DNA of 30,543 bases from RUG11272 sp045226335 (GTDB lineage: Bacteria > Bacillota > Clostridia > Christensenellales > Aristaeellaceae). Both the position numbers and the translations under genes were made by a program. Shown here piece by piece: positions 23,986 through 30,543 of the stretch; position 1 is the stretch's first letter; every line of letters begins with the position of its first letter. Location: positions 1 through 30,543 of the forward strand of contig JBGVCH010000093.1 of assembly GCA_045226335.1 (NCBI GenBank), written 5' to 3'. The notes beneath the pieces were generated by a model. It was not told where the DNA came from, made no database searches, and was given only the letters and a program-made list of their open reading frames with translations.

Positions 23986-24014
23986 ATTATACACCTAATC
24001 CCATCCCGCTGCAA
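23986..24014 (-). promoter_or_regulatory. Main promoter of the eight-gene array
   Basis: On the minus strand, TTGCAG (24009-24014), 17 bases and a perfect TATAAT (23986-23991). The predicted leader before array gene 1 is about 190 bases. The 351-base gap 23792-24142 is fully accounted for by this promoter, the leader hairpins and the rnhA terminator. Confidence 0.85.
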
Positions 24015-24061
24015 CCGGCGCCCGGCATCTTTTACAATACCGAAATGCCATATGGTGCAGC

Positions 24062-24096
24062 AAAAACGGGAACGTCCCTCAGCGCGGCGTTCCCGT
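24062..24096 (-). terminator. Terminator of the proC-rnhA operon
   Basis: ACGGGAACG (minus strand 24088-24096) pairs perfectly with CGTTCCCGT (24066-24074), followed by TTTTT on the minus strand. Confidence 0.88.
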
Positions 24097-24142
24097 TCTC
24101 AACCGTCCACATCCCATTATCCATTGCCTGACCGGAAGCCTG

Positions 24143-24616
24143 TCACCCCTGAAGCCCGTTCATCCGGCGGTACTCGTCGATGGCCGCACGGGCCAGCTCG
24201 TCGCAGCGGTTGTTGCCGGGGTTGGACGCGTGACCCTTCACCCAGACGAAACGCACCCGGTGCCGTTTGGTCAGCTGGTCCATCAGGAACCACAGTTCCT
24301 GGTTCTCCACCTTCTGCCCGGCCGCCGTCTTCCAGCCCCGCTTTTTCCAGTTCTCCAGCCAGTGCTCATTGAAGGCCTTGACCAGATAGGTGGAATCCGA
24401 GTACAGCGTGACATCGCAGGGCTCCTTCAGCGCTCCCAGGGCGGAGATTGCCGCGAACACCTCCATGCGGTTGTTGGTGGTGGAGGGCATGGAGCCGCTC
24501 ATCTCCTTGCGGTGCGGGCCGTACTCCAGGATCGCGCCCCAGCCGCCGGGCCCCGGATTCCCGGAGCATGCCCCGTCGGTGTAGATCACGACTTTCTTTC
24601 TCTGTGTCTCTTCCAC
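24143..24616 (-). CDS. rnhA: Ribonuclease HI
   Basis: This cytoplasmic endonuclease cuts the RNA strand of RNA-DNA hybrids. At 157 residues it has the usual length. The four acidic catalytic residues are visible: Asp in YTDGACSGNPGPGG, Glu in NNRMEVFAA, Asp in YSDSTYLV and Asp in NNRCDELA, with the nearby His in WVKGHA. The basic-handle region (NWKKRGWKTAAGQKVEN) is also present, as in E. coli-type enzymes. The start is GTG at 24616, 13 bases after the proC stop, with a modest AAGGGTG ribosome site overlapping that stop. It is the second gene of an operon with proC and is followed by a terminator. Confidence 0.97.
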   Translation of the reverse strand: MEETQRKKVVIYTDGACSGNPGPGGWGAILEYGPHRKEMSGSMPSTTNNRMEVFAAISALGALKEPCDVTLYSDSTYLVKAFNEHWLENWKKRGWKTAAGQKVENQELWFLMDQLTKRHRVRFVWVKGHASNPGNNRCDELARAAIDEYRRMNGLQG

Positions 24617-24629
24617 GTTTCTTCACCCT

Positions 24630-25439
24630 TCACGCCTTGCCCATCTCGCGGGACTTGTCCGCGCAGGCGCGCATGCCCCGGAAGATCGCCTCCCGGAATC
24701 CGCTCTCCTCCAGGGCCGCCACCGCGTCGATGGTGGTGCCGCCGGGGGAACACACCGCGTCCTTGAGCACCGCGGGATGGGTGCCGGTGTTCAGCACCAT
24801 CAGGGCGCTGCCCAGCACAGACTGCGCCGCCATCCGGCAGGCCTGGGCCCACGGGATCCCCTCCCGCACCGCGGCGTCCGCCATGGTCTCGATGAGCATG
24901 TACACATAGGCGGGGCTGGAGCCGCTGACCGCGATGACCCCGTCGAACATCCGCTCCGGCAGGATGACGGTCTTGCCCAGCGCGTCGAACACACCCCGAG
25001 CGAACTCCAGCTCCGGCTTGGTCAGGGTGGTCTCCTCGCAGAGGGCGGTCATGCCCTCCCCCACCAGTGCCGGCGTGTTGGGCATCACCCGCAGCCACCG
25101 CGCCCCCAGGGGTTCCAGCAGCGCAGCCAGCCGTTTCGCCGTCCAGCCGGCGGCGATGGACACCACCGCTTTTCCCTGCAGGCTGTCCGCGCAGGAATTC
25201 ACCACCTGCTCCAGCAGATTGGGCTTCACCGCCAGAATGATCATCTCGCTGATCCCGCACAGGTCGTCCGCCGAGGTCAGCGTCGTCACCTGGGGCCAGT
25301 CCCGGGTGACCGCCTCCAGCGCCTCCACCCTCGGATCACACACCGCCAGTTCCGCGGCCCGGATATACTCCGCCTCCAGTAAGCCTCTCGCAATGGCGCT
25401 GCCCATGCTCCCCGCGCCGATCAGACCGATCTTTTTCAT
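24630..25439 (-). CDS. proC: Pyrroline-5-carboxylate reductase
   Basis: This enzyme catalyses the last step of proline synthesis, reducing 1-pyrroline-5-carboxylate with NAD(P)H in the cytoplasm. Its 269 residues match the family length. It shows the N-terminal Rossmann motif IGLIGAGSMGSAI, the AVKPNLLEQV strand-helix, SIAAGWT, RVMPNTPALVGEG and the C-terminal signature around SPGGTTIDAVAALEESGFREA. The start ATG is preceded by GGAGGAG at 11 bases. No proA or proB is present in the window. It heads a two-gene operon with rnhA, an unrelated function, which is common for small housekeeping operons. Confidence 0.97.
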   Translation of the reverse strand: MKKIGLIGAGSMGSAIARGLLEAEYIRAAELAVCDPRVEALEAVTRDWPQVTTLTSADDLCGISEMIILAVKPNLLEQVVNSCADSLQGKAVVSIAAGWTAKRLAALLEPLGARWLRVMPNTPALVGEGMTALCEETTLTKPELEFARGVFDALGKTVILPERMFDGVIAVSGSSPAYVYMLIETMADAAVREGIPWAQACRMAAQSVLGSALMVLNTGTHPAVLKDAVCSPGGTTIDAVAALEESGFREAIFRGMRACADKSREMGKA

Positions 25440-25475
25440 CTCAGGCCACGCTCCTCCCGCGTAATTGCAGGATAC

Positions 25476-25504
25476 AGTATACCATAATCCTTCCGGCCCG
25501 TACA
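25476..25504 (-). promoter_or_regulatory. Probable promoter of proC-rnhA
   Basis: The -10 TATACT (25476-25481) is good. The -35 at 17 bases (TGTACG, 25499-25504) is weak. Confidence 0.55.
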
Positions 25505-25535
25505 GGGTCCCCGCGAAAAAACCTGCGCCGGGAGG

Positions 25536-25564
25536 TGGTCAGACCGGCCCGGCTGTGGTACAAT
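25536..25564 (+). promoter_or_regulatory. Probable promoter of the GDPD-psuK-psuG operon
   Basis: TGGTCA (25536-25541), 17 bases and TACAAT (25559-25564), 18 bases before the start codon. Confidence 0.65.
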
Positions 25565-25582
25565 GGCGCGGGAGGGATCTCT

Positions 25583-26419
25583 ATGATTGCACTGGCTGTC
25601 ATAGCGGGCATTGTCCTGCTGGGCCTGTACTGCCTGCTGCCCCGCATCCCGCAGCGGCCGCTGGGCCCGCTGGAGGGCTGGGACTACGCCCATCGCGGTC
25701 TCTGGAGCGAAACCGTGCCGGAGAACAGCCTGGCCGCTTTCCGAAGAGCCGCGCAGCAGGGCTTCGGCATTGAGCTGGATGTCCAGGCCTCCGCCGACGG
25801 CGAGTTGGTGGTCTTTCACGACGACGATCTGGAACGCATGTGCGGCATCCGGCGCAACGTGGCCGCCTGCTCCATCTACGAACTGCAGAGCGCCCGGCTG
25901 CTGAACACCGATGAAACCATCCCGACCCTGGCCGAGGTCCTCCGGGAAGTCAACGGCCGGGTGCCCCTCATCGTCGAGATCAAGCACTGTCCCAACATGA
26001 AGCGGGTCTGCCGGCAGACGGACGCCCTGCTGAGGCGTTACCCCGGAGTGTACTGCGTGGAGAGTTTCGACCCCAAAGCCATGCACTGGTTCAAGAAGAA
26101 CCGCCCCCAGATCCTCCGGGGCCAGCTGGTCTGGTCTCCCTGGGGCTGCAGGGACGTGCCCTTCACCCTGAAGAACCTCTCCATGTCCACCCTGCTGGGC
26201 AATGTCTGGAGCCGCCCGGATTTCATCGCCCAGGACATCCGCGACGACCGGCACCTTGCTTTCCGGCTGATCCGGCGGATGAAGGTTCACACCGTGGCCT
26301 GGACCGTTCAGGATCCCGAAACCATGAACGCGCTGCGGGACCGATACAACCTGCAGATCTTCGACAGCTTCGTGCCCGTCTATGAGGACGAGGACGCACC
26401 GGGAGGTGAGGTATCGTGA
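25583..26419 (+). CDS. Membrane-anchored glycerophosphodiester phosphodiesterase (GDPD)
   Basis: This 278-residue protein has an N-terminal transmembrane helix (about residues 3-20, IALAVIAGIVLLGLYCLL) followed by a GDPD TIM-barrel domain. Active-site motifs are clear: AHRGLWSETVPENS, with the first catalytic His and the metal-binding Glu; the IELDVQ strand; VVFHDDDLERMCG, with the second His; and IVEIKHC. These enzymes split glycerophosphodiesters into glycerol 3-phosphate and an alcohol. The anchor suggests it acts at the membrane, perhaps on lipid or teichoic-acid breakdown products; the side of the membrane cannot be told from the sequence. The start at 25583 follows GGAGGG by 7 bases. 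Its stop overlaps the next start (GTGA), so translation is coupled to the kinase gene. Confidence 0.92.
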   Translation: MIALAVIAGIVLLGLYCLLPRIPQRPLGPLEGWDYAHRGLWSETVPENSLAAFRRAAQQGFGIELDVQASADGELVVFHDDDLERMCGIRRNVAACSIYELQSARLLNTDETIPTLAEVLREVNGRVPLIVEIKHCPNMKRVCRQTDALLRRYPGVYCVESFDPKAMHWFKKNRPQILRGQLVWSPWGCRDVPFTLKNLSMSTLLGNVWSRPDFIAQDIRDDRHLAFRLIRRMKVHTVAWTVQDPETMNALRDRYNLQIFDSFVPVYEDEDAPGGEVS

Positions 26420-27333
26420 GCTTTGCGCCTGCCGTCTGTGTGATCGGCGGCATCAACGTGGACATCACCGGCACATCGGACAAGCCCCTGATCCCCGGGG
26501 ATTCCAACCCTGGCCTGGTCACCCTGACCCTGGGCGGCGTGGGCCGGAACATCGCGGAAAACCTGGCCCGCCTCGGCGCCCGGGTGACCATGATCACCGC
26601 CCTGGGGGACGACGCCCACACCGACCGGATCCGCTGCAGCTGCCGCGGCCTGGGCATCGACCTGGAGGCCTCCGACGTGATCCCGGGCCTGCCCACCAAC
26701 ACCTATCTCTGCATCAACGAGGCGGGCGGCGATCTGGCCCTGGCGGTCTCCGACATGCGCCTGTGCGATGCCGTCACCCCGGACTACCTGGCGCCGCGCC
26801 TGGGCATCATCAACCAGTCGGACGCTGTGGTCGTCGACGCCAACCTGCCGGAGGAGAGCATCCGCTGGCTGGCGGAAAACGTGCGGGTGCCGTTGGCGGC
26901 CGACCCGGTCTCCATCCGCAAATCCGCACGGCTGCTCCCCGCGCTGGATCGCCTGGCCCTCATCAAGCCCAACCGGGCGGAAGCGGAGAGCCTGACCGGC
27001 CTGCGGGACCCGGAGGAAGCCGCCGCCAGCCTGGTGAGCGCCGGCGTGGGCTGCGCCATGATCTCCATGGGCGCGGAGGGCGTATGGTACGCCAGCGCCA
27101 GCGCCGCGGGGCACCAGCCCTGCCTGACGGACCGCATCGTCAGCACCAACGGCTGCGGCGACAGCTTCTTCGCGGCTGCCCTGCTGGCCATGCTCCGGGG
27201 CGCCGGCACCGCGGACATGGCCCTGCTGGGGCAGGCCGCCTCCGCCCTCTGCGCCCAGAGCATGAGCGCCGTCAACCCTGCCATGACCTGGTCTTCCGTC
27301 CTGGGGAAGGCCGGCCTGACACAATACATGTAA
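26416..27333 (+). CDS. psuK: PfkB-family kinase, probable pseudouridine kinase
   Basis: This is a 305-residue ribokinase-like sugar or nucleoside kinase. It shows the first PfkB signature (GGVGRNIAENLARLG) and the second around TNGCGDSFFAAAL, whose Asp is the catalytic base. The more common DTTGAGD form is altered to STNGCGD. The substrate is inferred from the next gene: pseudouridine kinases make pseudouridine 5'-phosphate for PsuG. The start is GTG at 26416, behind GGAGGTGA, and overlaps the GDPD stop. By sequence alone it could phosphorylate another nucleoside; the PsuG pairing makes pseudouridine much more likely. Confidence 0.87.
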   Translation: MSFAPAVCVIGGINVDITGTSDKPLIPGDSNPGLVTLTLGGVGRNIAENLARLGARVTMITALGDDAHTDRIRCSCRGLGIDLEASDVIPGLPTNTYLCINEAGGDLALAVSDMRLCDAVTPDYLAPRLGIINQSDAVVVDANLPEESIRWLAENVRVPLAADPVSIRKSARLLPALDRLALIKPNRAEAESLTGLRDPEEAAASLVSAGVGCAMISMGAEGVWYASASAAGHQPCLTDRIVSTNGCGDSFFAAALLAMLRGAGTADMALLGQAASALCAQSMSAVNPAMTWSSVLGKAGLTQYM

Positions 27334-27366
27334 CCCGAATGACACCATCACGGAAGGATGAGAGAG

Positions 27367-28299
27367 ATGAAAGACACCGAAAACCTGAAGCGCTACCTGA
27401 ACGTATCCCCGGAGGTCCGGGAAGCCCTGGACAGCGGCAAGCCCGTGGTGGCCCTGGAGTCCACCATCATCTCCCACGGCATGCCCTACCCCAAGAACGT
27501 GGAGACCGCCCTGAACGTGGAGCGGATCATCCGGGAGCACGGCGCCGTGCCGGCCACCATCGCCATCATCCGCGGCCGGATGACCGTGGGCTGCACCGCG
27601 GAGGAGATCGAATACCTGGGCAAGCGGGGCCTGGACGTGCCCAAGGCCAGCCGGCGGGATCTGCCCGTGCTGCTGGCCCGGGGTGAGGACGGCGCCACCA
27701 CCGTCACCACCACCATGATCGCGGCCGCCCTGGCCGGGGTGAAGGTCTTCGCCACCGGGGGCATCGGCGGCGTGCACCGGGGCGCGGAGACCACCATGGA
27801 CATCTCCGCCGACCTGGAGGAACTGGCCCAGACGCCGGTTCTGGTGGTCTGCGCGGGCTGCAAGTCTATCCTGGACATCGGCCTGACCCTGGAGTACCTG
27901 GAGACCAAGGGCGTGCCCGTCCTGGGCTACCAGACGGAAGAAATGCCCGCCTTCTACACCACCCACTCCGGCTTCAAGGTGGACTACCGCATGGACAGTC
28001 CCGAGGATGTGGCCTCCGTCTTCAAGGCCAAGCTGGACTGCGGCCTGAAGGGCGGCATGCTCCTGGCCAACCCCATCCCCCCGCAGTACGCCATGGACCT
28101 GGACTACATCAACGCCAACATCGACGCGGCCCTGAAAGAATGCCAGGAAAAGGGCATCAAGGGCAAGATGATCACCCCCTTCCTGCTGGACAAGATCCAG
28201 AAGCTCACCGGCGGCGCCAGCCTGGAGGCCAACATCCAGCTGGTGTACAACAATGTGGCGGTCGGCGCGGAAGTGGCCAATGCCCTCTGCGTGCTGTGA
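27367..28299 (+). CDS. psuG: Pseudouridine-5'-phosphate glycosidase
   Basis: This enzyme cleaves the C-C glycosidic bond of pseudouridine 5'-phosphate to uracil and ribose 5-phosphate, the second step of pseudouridine breakdown after the kinase. The 310-residue length is normal. Conserved stretches include VVALESTIISHGMP with a catalytic Glu, ATIAIIRG, FATGGIGGVHRGAE, the SADLEEL Asp region, the Lys in CAGCKSILD that should form the covalent intermediate, and LLANPIPP. The ATG at 27367 is preferred over the one at 27358 because GGAAGG is 9 bases before it and touches the earlier one. It lies 33 bases after the kinase gene in the same operon and is followed by a terminator. The enzyme is cytoplasmic. 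Confidence 0.96.
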   Translation: MKDTENLKRYLNVSPEVREALDSGKPVVALESTIISHGMPYPKNVETALNVERIIREHGAVPATIAIIRGRMTVGCTAEEIEYLGKRGLDVPKASRRDLPVLLARGEDGATTVTTTMIAAALAGVKVFATGGIGGVHRGAETTMDISADLEELAQTPVLVVCAGCKSILDIGLTLEYLETKGVPVLGYQTEEMPAFYTTHSGFKVDYRMDSPEDVASVFKAKLDCGLKGGMLLANPIPPQYAMDLDYINANIDAALKECQEKGIKGKMITPFLLDKIQKLTGGASLEANIQLVYNNVAVGAEVANALCVL

Positions 28300-28321
28300 T
28301 TCTCCTGCAGGTTCCCATCAT

Positions 28322-28347
28322 GCGCCTTCCGACGAGGGGGCGCTTTT
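28322..28347 (+). terminator. Terminator of the psuG operon
   Basis: GCGCCTTC (28322-28329) pairs over 8 bp, with two G-U pairs, with GGGGGCGC (28336-28343). TTTT follows. Confidence 0.72.
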
Positions 28348-28356
28348 CCTCAACAG

Positions 28357-28378
28357 AAAACCTCCCCCGAAGGGGAGG
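28357..28378 (-). terminator. Terminator of the membrane pyrophosphatase gene
   Basis: On the minus strand, CCTCCCC (28372-28378) and GGGGAGG (28361-28367) close a TTCG tetraloop and are followed by TTTT. It is set back to back with the psuG terminator. Confidence 0.85.
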
Positions 28379-28396
28379 CTGAAGGTTGTCGGTGGG

Positions 28397-30543
28397 TCAC
28401 GCGCGGAATGTGGCTTTCAGGGTGTTGGCCACCGTGGACATGGTCTTGATGAAGATGTCGAGGGCCACGCCCACGACGTCCTTGCGGGTGTCGCCCACGG
28501 TGTCGCCGGTGACGGCCGCCTTGTGGGCCGCCGTGCCCTTGCCGTGGCCTTCCAGCGCGCCGGACTCAATGTACTTCTTGGCATTGTCGAAGGCACCGCC
28601 GGAGTTGCCCATGAAGATGGCCCGGCCGATGGCCACGATGGTGGCGCCGATCAGGATGCCGCCGACGAAGCTCACGCCGAAGATCATGCCGCAGACCGCG
28701 GGGATCAGCAGGGCTAGCACGGAGGGCAGGACCATCTTGCGGATGGCGCCGCGGGTGGCCATGTGCACCATCTTGTTGTAGTCCGGTTTCACCTGGCCGT
28801 CCAAGGCGCCGGGGACGGAGAGCATCTTGTCGCCCTCGTCCGCCATGTCCTTAGCGGAGTCGATGGTGTTGTCGGTCAGCATGGCGGCGAAGTATTCCAC
28901 CAGCGCGCCGCCGATCAGGGCGCCCGCCACCACCACGTAGGAGGAGATGTCCAGCACGCCGTGGCCGATATAGGAGACGATCAGGGAGACGGTGGCGAAG
29001 GCCGCGGAGCCGATGGCAAAGCCCTTGCCGATGGCGGCGGTGGTATTGCCCACAGCGTCCAGTTTATCGGTGATCTTCCGGACATCGGGATCCAGGTGGC
29101 AGCTCTCCGCCAGACCGCCGGCGTTGTCGGCGATGGGGCCGAAGGCGTCGATGGAAACCGTGGCGCCCACGAAGGACAGCATGCCCAGGGCGGCGACCGC
29201 AATGCCGTACAGGTCCGCGATCACGCCGGAGAGGAACAGCGCCAGGGCGATGACGGCCACGGGCAGCAGCACGGAGCGGGAGCCGATGGCGTCGCCCTTG
29301 GTCACCACGAAGGCCTCACCCTCGGGCGCCATCTCCGCCAGCTTGCGGGTGGGCTTGAAATCGGTTGAGGTGTAGTACTCGGTGATGGAGCCGATGGCCA
29401 CGCCGCTGGCAATACCCAGGATGGCGCACAGCCAGGGGGACAGCCAGCCGGCCTTCCAGTTGAAGGCCTTTTCGGCAAAGATGCTCGCGTCAACACCGGA
29501 GAAGCAGATCATCGCGGCGAAAAAGCCCAGCACGACGGTGGCGCCGGCCGAGATCCAGGTGGCCAGGTTCAGCTCCCTGGACGGGTTGTCGCTCATCTTC
29601 TTCTTGGCCGCGTAGATCAGGCCGCCCAGGCAGCCGATGAGGCCCATGCCCGCCAGGGCCACGGGGAAGATGATGGAGGGGATCAGCATGCTGTCCTGCG
29701 CGCCGGCATTAAGCACCAGCGGGTCTTTCGTCAGTTTCAGGTTGTCACTGATCCGCGTGAACAGCACGATGGCGATCATGATGGTGGCGGCAATGGTGGC
29801 CACAAAACTCTCCAGCAGGTCGGAGCAGTTGCCGGCGATGTCGTTCACGTTGTCGCCGATGAAGTCCGCGATGACGTTGGGCACGCGGGAGTCGTCCTCG
29901 GGCAGGTCGTTGCGGATCTTGCCCAGAATGTCGGCGGAGATGTCCGCGGCCTTGGTGTAGTTGCCGCCGGCCACGCGGTTGAACATGGCCACCAGCGAGC
30001 AGCCCAGGGCGTAGGAGGAGATCCGCATGATGCCGGCGTTGACATTGGGGATGGCAACCAGGATGCCTCTGCCGGTTTCATTCATCCTGGGCATACCGAA
30101 GATGATCAGCACCAGCACCATGCCCAGCAGACCGCAGGCCTGCACGCTGAGGCCGGAGATGGAGCCGCCGCCCAGGGCGACCTTCACGGTCTCGCCGATG
30201 GACATGGTCTCCCGGGCCCGGTTGGCCGTGCGGACGTTGGCGTAGGTGGCGCTCTTCATGCCCAGCACGCAAACCGCGGAGGACATGCTGGCACCGATCA
30301 GGAAGGTGAGGCCCGCGTCCTGCTCGATGAACAGGCTGAGGATCAGCGCCACGGCGGCCACCACAAGGCCGATGTAGCGGTACTCCGTCAGCATGAAGGT
30401 GTTGGCGCCGGAGCGGATGATGGCAGACATCTCAACCAACTCGTCCGTGCCTTCCGGAAGCTTTTTGATGTCCATGTAGTTCTTGACCACATAGGCAATG
30501 GTCGCAGCCACTGCGACCAACACCACGATAAACCACGCAATCG
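28397..30543 (-). CDS. hppA: K+-dependent membrane pyrophosphatase, 5' truncated
   Basis: This integral membrane pump uses pyrophosphate hydrolysis to move H+ or Na+ across the membrane. The frame is still open at the window edge, so the N-terminus is missing; a GTG at 30524-30526 lies inside a transmembrane helix and is not the start. About 714 residues are present, with roughly 15 hydrophobic helices. Pyrophosphate and Mg-binding acidic motifs are seen: ADISADILGKIRNDLPEDD, the DFIGDNVNDIAG segment, and a C-terminal TVGDTRKDVVG motif. The AVGNTTAAIGKGFAIGSA motif has Ala where K+-independent enzymes have Lys, so K+ dependence is predicted from family knowledge. Whether Na+ or H+ is pumped cannot be decided here. 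A terminator follows. Confidence 0.96.
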   Translation of the reverse strand, partial: IAWFIVVLVAVAATIAYVVKNYMDIKKLPEGTDELVEMSAIIRSGANTFMLTEYRYIGLVVAAVALILSLFIEQDAGLTFLIGASMSSAVCVLGMKSATYANVRTANRARETMSIGETVKVALGGGSISGLSVQACGLLGMVLVLIIFGMPRMNETGRGILVAIPNVNAGIMRISSYALGCSLVAMFNRVAGGNYTKAADISADILGKIRNDLPEDDSRVPNVIADFIGDNVNDIAGNCSDLLESFVATIAATIMIAIVLFTRISDNLKLTKDPLVLNAGAQDSMLIPSIIFPVALAGMGLIGCLGGLIYAAKKKMSDNPSRELNLATWISAGATVVLGFFAAMICFSGVDASIFAEKAFNWKAGWLSPWLCAILGIASGVAIGSITEYYTSTDFKPTRKLAEMAPEGEAFVVTKGDAIGSRSVLLPVAVIALALFLSGVIADLYGIAVAALGMLSFVGATVSIDAFGPIADNAGGLAESCHLDPDVRKITDKLDAVGNTTAAIGKGFAIGSAAFATVSLIVSYIGHGVLDISSYVVVAGALIGGALVEYFAAMLTDNTIDSAKDMADEGDKMLSVPGALDGQVKPDYNKMVHMATRGAIRKMVLPSVLALLIPAVCGMIFGVSFVGGILIGATIVAIGRAIFMGNSGGAFDNAKKYIESGALEGHGKGTAAHKAAVTGDTVGDTRKDVVGVALDIFIKTMSTVANTLKATFRA

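Noticed and set aside
30524..30526. GTG as the start of the membrane pyrophosphatase
   Set aside because: It lies within the first hydrophobic helix and the frame continues open to the window edge with hydrophobic residues, so the true start is outside.

Overview
The window reads as chromosomal DNA of a GC-rich member of the Bacillota, most likely an uncultivated gut or rumen Clostridia. This is inferred from BspA-type leucine-rich-repeat surface proteins, a GH51 arabinofuranosidase, a K+-dependent membrane pyrophosphatase, strong AGGAGG ribosome sites and sigma-A-type promoters. No species can be named. No phage, transposase, CRISPR array or plasmid gene was found.

Left part (1-12291). A truncated transglutaminase-like protein is followed by a secreted L,D-transpeptidase coupled to a CvpA-like membrane protein (+). 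A leftward operon holds a DUF1538 membrane protein and a tandem PII-like protein. A GH51 arabinofuranosidase (+) is transcribed divergently from it. A leftward pair follows: a phosphodiester glycosidase (NAGPA/DUF2233) and a degenerate Lgt-like membrane protein. Next come an initiator tRNA-fMet and elongator tRNA-Met with their own promoter and terminator, then a secreted beta-helix/LRR protein (+). Convergent gene pairs are separated by clear hairpin terminators.

Middle part (12519-24014), the most unusual region. Eight consecutive leftward genes encode exported proteins with near-copies of one signal peptide (MKRLM...LCL) but unrelated mature parts: two BspA-type LRR proteins, an MreC-type barrel domain, an SH3/peptidoglycan-binding/PDZ protein, a probable beta-propeller and three unrecognised families. 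Upstream leaders are also shared at the DNA level in two pairs. A 99-nt copy of the 3' end of the PDZ gene lies stranded in front of the last LRR gene, which records past duplication or recombination. A promoter with a leader of about 190 nt and an attenuator-like hairpin sits at the head of the array. Base composition varies sharply inside it.

Right part (24062-30543). rnhA and proC form a leftward operon. A membrane-anchored GDPD phosphodiesterase, a PfkB kinase (probable pseudouridine kinase) and pseudouridine-5'-phosphate glycosidase form a rightward operon. A leftward K+-dependent membrane pyrophosphatase runs off the window edge.

Functionally the window combines cell-envelope work (L,D-transpeptidase, MreC-like, peptidoglycan-binding and LRR surface proteins) with small metabolic operons. 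The surface array looks like a site where export signals are reused for different cargo. Alignments and counts were made by eye; no search was run.
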